From assembly GCA_033763635.1 (NCBI GenBank), contig JANRKG010000502.1, positions 1 to 9,057 on the forward strand: a stretch of DNA of 9,057 nt, given 5' to 3'. This stretch comes from JANRKG01 sp033763635 (GTDB lineage Bacteria; Cyanobacteriota; Cyanobacteriia; GCF-001939115). The first letter of the stretch is position 1, and each line of letters starts with the position of its first letter. Under the pieces are notes generated by a model. It searched no databases and was not told where the DNA came from. It worked only from the letters and a program-made list of their open reading frames with translations. Of this stretch, positions 6,499 to 9,057 are shown piece after piece. A program made the translations under genes and the position numbers.

Positions 6499-8697
6499 GT
6501 GGAATTTGAATTTCTGCCCCAGTTACCGAAATCCAATCTCGACGATCGCACCTTCAAAGACCTGGTGGATGAGTGCCTGTTGCGAATCCCGCGCTACTGC
6601 CCGGAATGGACCCACCACAACCCGTCCGATCCCGGAATTACGATCATTGAGCTATTTGCCTGGTTAACCGACCAAATGCTGTTGCGGTTCAACCAGGTGC
6701 CCCGTCGAAACTATGTCGCATTTTTGGAACTGTTAGGCGTTCGTCTCCAACCCCCCGCTCCGGCCCATACAGTGCTGGCTTTTTACCTGACCCGTCCCCA
6801 GGACTTGCTGCGATCGATTCCCCCGATCCCGGCAGGTACAGAAGTTGCGACGGAGCGCACGGAAACCGAACTTGCCATCATCTTCAGTACCGATCGCGAA
6901 CTTTTGTTAGGGGTGCCCCGCATTCGCCATTTCTTGACCGAAGAAAATGCGGGACCCCAACCGCAGCAGGTGCGCGATCGGCTCACGAATTTGTGGGTTG
7001 CTGATCCCGTTGGGCGCTGGATTGGACGACAACAACCCGTCTTTCAATTGATGCCCCAGGCGAATGATTGCTTCTACCTCGTGTTTGACAGTAACGAACC
7101 CCTGGAGGGGGCGATCCTCTCCCTGACCCTGGAAGGGGAATCGGCAGGTTCAACGGGGATCAATCCGAACCGCCCGCCTCGCCAATGGGAAGCCTGGGAC
7201 GGGACCCAGTGGCAGGGGATATTACTGAAGGAATCCGATGATGGAACCCGGGGCTTCAGTTTTGATGATGTGGAGCGGCGCGGACTCGCAGGACTGAGTG
7301 AAGCAGATATTACGCTGCACCTGCCCCTTTCCTGGCCTGGAACAACTTTTGCCGGGTACACAGGGCGCTGGTTGCGCTGTCGGTGTCAGCAATCCACCAC
7401 CGAACGCTTTAGCCGATCGCCCCAACTGACGACGCTATACGCCCAGGCGATCGGGGGTCGAACGGGGGCACGGCAATGTTCGCGGATTTTAAATGAATTG
7501 GTGGGAGAGAGCACCGGAACTCCCGGTCAAACATTTTATCTGCAATCCCAGGGCATTTTAGAACGGGAGGAAGCGGAGTATCTGCAAGTCACGCCGCCCG
7601 GAGAACTACCCCAGCGCTGGCAAGAAGTGGAGAACTTTGCAGATTCGGGACCGAGCGATCGGCACTATACGCTGGATTCCCGCACGGGACGCATTCAATT
7701 CGGCCCCCTGATTCGCGAACCTAAACACTTACAGGAAGAAGTGCAGTTGCGACGACAGGTGCAATGGCAGGGGCAAGCCCTCGAATCCGCTCAGTTGAAT
7801 CGGGTAGAAACGCTGGAGCAACAGTATGGAGCCGTGCCGCCTCGTGGCTCACTCCTGCACATGCTGTCCTATCGGACGGGTGGGGGCGATCGGGGGAATG
7901 TTCCCCGGAATGCCCTGCGAATTCTCAAAACGGCTCTGCCCTACATTCGGCAGGTGACAAACCACGACCCCGGACGGGATGGGGCCAATGAGGAAACCCT
8001 GGAGGAAGCGGTATTGCGGGTTCCCCGTCTGCTACGAACCCGCGATCGGGCAGTCACCGCAGAAGATTACGAAACCCTGACGCTCCAGGCCAGTCGAGCG
8101 GTGGGCCATGCCTATTGTCCCAAGATGCAGCCCGGAAGCCCTCCGGGGGTTGTGACCGTCTATGTCGTGCCGCGCATTTCCGTCGCCCATTGGGAGCGGG
8201 GCGCACCCCCAGAGAGTTTTGCTCTGACTCCTATGCTGCAAGCTGAAATCGAACGATTTTTAGAAGAGCGTCGCATGTTGGGAACCCAGGTGCGCTTGAA
8301 GCCACCGAACTATGTAGGGGTTTCGGTGCAAGCGGTGTTAGGAGTGGAGCCAGATTATCGCCTGGGGATCAATCGGGAAGATCTGCAACGGCAGCTAACT
8401 CGTGCCCTGTACCAACTTCTCAATCCCCTGACGGGAGGGCGAAATGGGAGGGGATGGGGCTTGGGGGTCACCCTCTACCAATCCGATATTGTGGCGCTAT
8501 TTCAAAGAACACCCGGTGTGCAGTTCTTACAGTCTGTTCAGTTGTTTGAACTCCGCCAACCGACGAACTGGCAACGGCAGTTAGTCAATACGGGCATGAT
8601 TAACCCCGGACCTACGGGGGTTATCTGTTCCTGGGACGAGGATCAGCGTCAATCAGCCCATCGCATCCAAATTCTTACGGAAGAACCCCGGTTATGA
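6499..8697 (+). CDS. Baseplate J/gp6-like assembly protein of a contractile injection system (Cis11/Afp11 type)
   Basis: 732 residues. The N-terminus is typical of 'putative baseplate assembly protein': LDDRTFKDLVDE (14-25), IPRYCPEW (30-37), NPSDPGIT near 41-48, then NYVAFLELLGV (71-81) and PAGTEVATERTE (111-122). About residues 513-525, RTRDRAVTAEDYE matches the segment characteristic of gpJ-like proteins. These proteins form the wedge ring of the baseplate that holds the spike and triggers sheath contraction. The start is GTG at 6499. The gene begins 21 bp after the gp25-like gene, and its TGA overlaps the next ATG as ATGA, indicating one operon with coupled translation. No signal peptide or membrane segment is seen, as expected for a part assembled in the cytoplasm. 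The family call is firm; the numbering by analogy to Afp/Cis is less certain. Confidence 0.9.
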   Translation: MEFEFLPQLPKSNLDDRTFKDLVDECLLRIPRYCPEWTHHNPSDPGITIIELFAWLTDQMLLRFNQVPRRNYVAFLELLGVRLQPPAPAHTVLAFYLTRPQDLLRSIPPIPAGTEVATERTETELAIIFSTDRELLLGVPRIRHFLTEENAGPQPQQVRDRLTNLWVADPVGRWIGRQQPVFQLMPQANDCFYLVFDSNEPLEGAILSLTLEGESAGSTGINPNRPPRQWEAWDGTQWQGILLKESDDGTRGFSFDDVERRGLAGLSEADITLHLPLSWPGTTFAGYTGRWLRCRCQQSTTERFSRSPQLTTLYAQAIGGRTGARQCSRILNELVGESTGTPGQTFYLQSQGILEREEAEYLQVTPPGELPQRWQEVENFADSGPSDRHYTLDSRTGRIQFGPLIREPKHLQEEVQLRRQVQWQGQALESAQLNRVETLEQQYGAVPPRGSLLHMLSYRTGGGDRGNVPRNALRILKTALPYIRQVTNHDPGRDGANEETLEEAVLRVPRLLRTRDRAVTAEDYETLTLQASRAVGHAYCPKMQPGSPPGVVTVYVVPRISVAHWERGAPPESFALTPMLQAEIERFLEERRMLGTQVRLKPPNYVGVSVQAVLGVEPDYRLGINREDLQRQLTRALYQLLNPLTGGRNGRGWGLGVTLYQSDIVALFQRTPGVQFLQSVQLFELRQPTNWQRQLVNTGMINPGPTGVICSWDEDQRQSAHRIQILTEEPRL

Positions 8698-9057
8698 GCC
8701 TCTCTGTGCAACTCCTTCCAATGTCAGTCTCTGACCCACCTCCCGTGGGGCAAGCTTCCCTGGCAACCTGGGGGGCGTTGAATCGCACAATCGCCCCCCA
8801 GGTTCCGGGAATGTCCCTCTGTCCGGGAGAAGTGGGGGAACTCCTGATTCGGCTCGAATACCGGGGAGAAACGCCCCTGCCCTACTGTATCCAATTGAGC
8901 GGCGAGATTCCAGAGTCCTGGTATACGCTCCACTCAGAAGGTCTGGACCACCGTCTGACCGGCGATGGCGACGGTCTCGCGCCGGCCTTCGAAGGCGGCC
9001 TTGGGCAGGTCCCTCTCCCAGGCGTCGAGCCTTCCGGCGAGGCGGGCGGCGACGGCG
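8694..9057 (+). CDS. Third gene of the injection-system operon, 3' end missing and tail suspect
   Basis: ATG at 8694 overlaps the TGA of the baseplate gene by four bases (ATGA), so it is translationally coupled to it. The frame is open to the window end (121 codons). Residues 1-30 are Pro/Ser/Ala-rich; residues about 38-78 (SLCPGEVGELLIRLEYRGETP and following) have the Pro-Gly-Glu start and alternating hydrophobic pattern of an immunoglobulin-like beta-sandwich, which is inference. I do not recognise a named family. From about residue 82 the reading becomes Gly/Pro/Asp-rich because the DNA switches to high-GC sequence that looks coding on the other strand. Treat only about 8694-8935 as reliable. 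Position suggests a baseplate or tail accessory role. Confidence 0.7.
   Translation, partial: MSLSVQLLPMSVSDPPPVGQASLATWGALNRTIAPQVPGMSLCPGEVGELLIRLEYRGETPLPYCIQLSGEIPESWYTLHSEGLDHRLTGDGDGLAPAFEGGLGQVPLPGVEPSGEAGGDG
8934..9057 (-). other. High-GC segment with a partial opposite-strand reading frame, possible contig chimera
   Basis: Bases 8941-9057 are 88/117 G+C (75%) against 69/120 (57%) just before. On the minus strand, codons from 9056 down to 8937 are open for 40 residues and end in TGA at 8934-8936; 37 of 40 third positions are G or C, the pattern of a real gene in a high-GC bacterium. The peptide (for example RLAGRLDAWERDLPKAAFEG) is protein-like but not recognised. It overlaps and opposes the injection-system gene, so a joined foreign fragment at a contig end is the simplest reading; a true horizontal insertion is possible. 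Confidence 0.55.

Noticed and set aside
6064..8697. Ordinary tailed prophage
   Set aside because: Only baseplate genes are visible, and the gpJ-like protein is the long type found with injection systems. Not excluded, because the cluster runs off the window.

Overview
The window looks like cyanobacterial chromosome. The palindrome GCGATCGC (HIP1) occurs intact at 1132-1139 and 1621-1628, and CGATCG-type variants are scattered through most genes. The signalling proteins have cyanobacterial architecture (multi-PAS/GAF histidine kinase with an Rcp1-like regulator). A short interspersed palindrome of a type I associate with filamentous cyanobacteria lies at 5526-5547. The species cannot be named from this.

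Layout. The left 5.4 kb is a signalling block read leftward: a membrane-anchored PAS-PAS-PAS-GAF histidine kinase (5393-2793), a single-domain response regulator 52 bp behind it (2740-2306), then, after a 218-bp gap holding an AT-rich tandem repeat, a large REC-GAF-GGDEF-EAL protein (from 2087, running off the left edge). Kinase and small regulator look like a cognate pair in one transcription unit. The third protein is a response regulator whose output is cyclic-di-GMP synthesis and/or breakdown. Whether the same kinase feeds it is inference.

The middle (5394-6063) holds a small leftward gene (5851-5576) for a 91-residue protein in which every third residue from 20 to 89 is Ser (one Thr), built mainly from 9-residue repeats. 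I recognise no function. Its upstream region of about 210 bp is shared with the rightward genes and carries short repeats and a palindrome.

The right 3 kb is the start of a rightward operon for a contractile injection system baseplate: a gp25-like protein (6064-6477), a 732-residue baseplate J/gp6-like protein (6499-8697) and, overlapping it by ATGA, a third gene (8694 onward) whose first ~80 residues look like a beta-sandwich domain. No capsid, terminase, integrase or lysis gene is visible, so an extracellular or thylakoid-type contractile injection system is more likely than a prophage, though the window is too short to prove it.

From about 8935 to the end the sequence changes abruptly: 75% G+C over the last 117 bases against about 57% in the 120 bases before, with a high-GC codon pattern on the opposite strand. 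This may be a chimeric contig end, so the last ~120 bases should not be used to describe the third injection-system gene.
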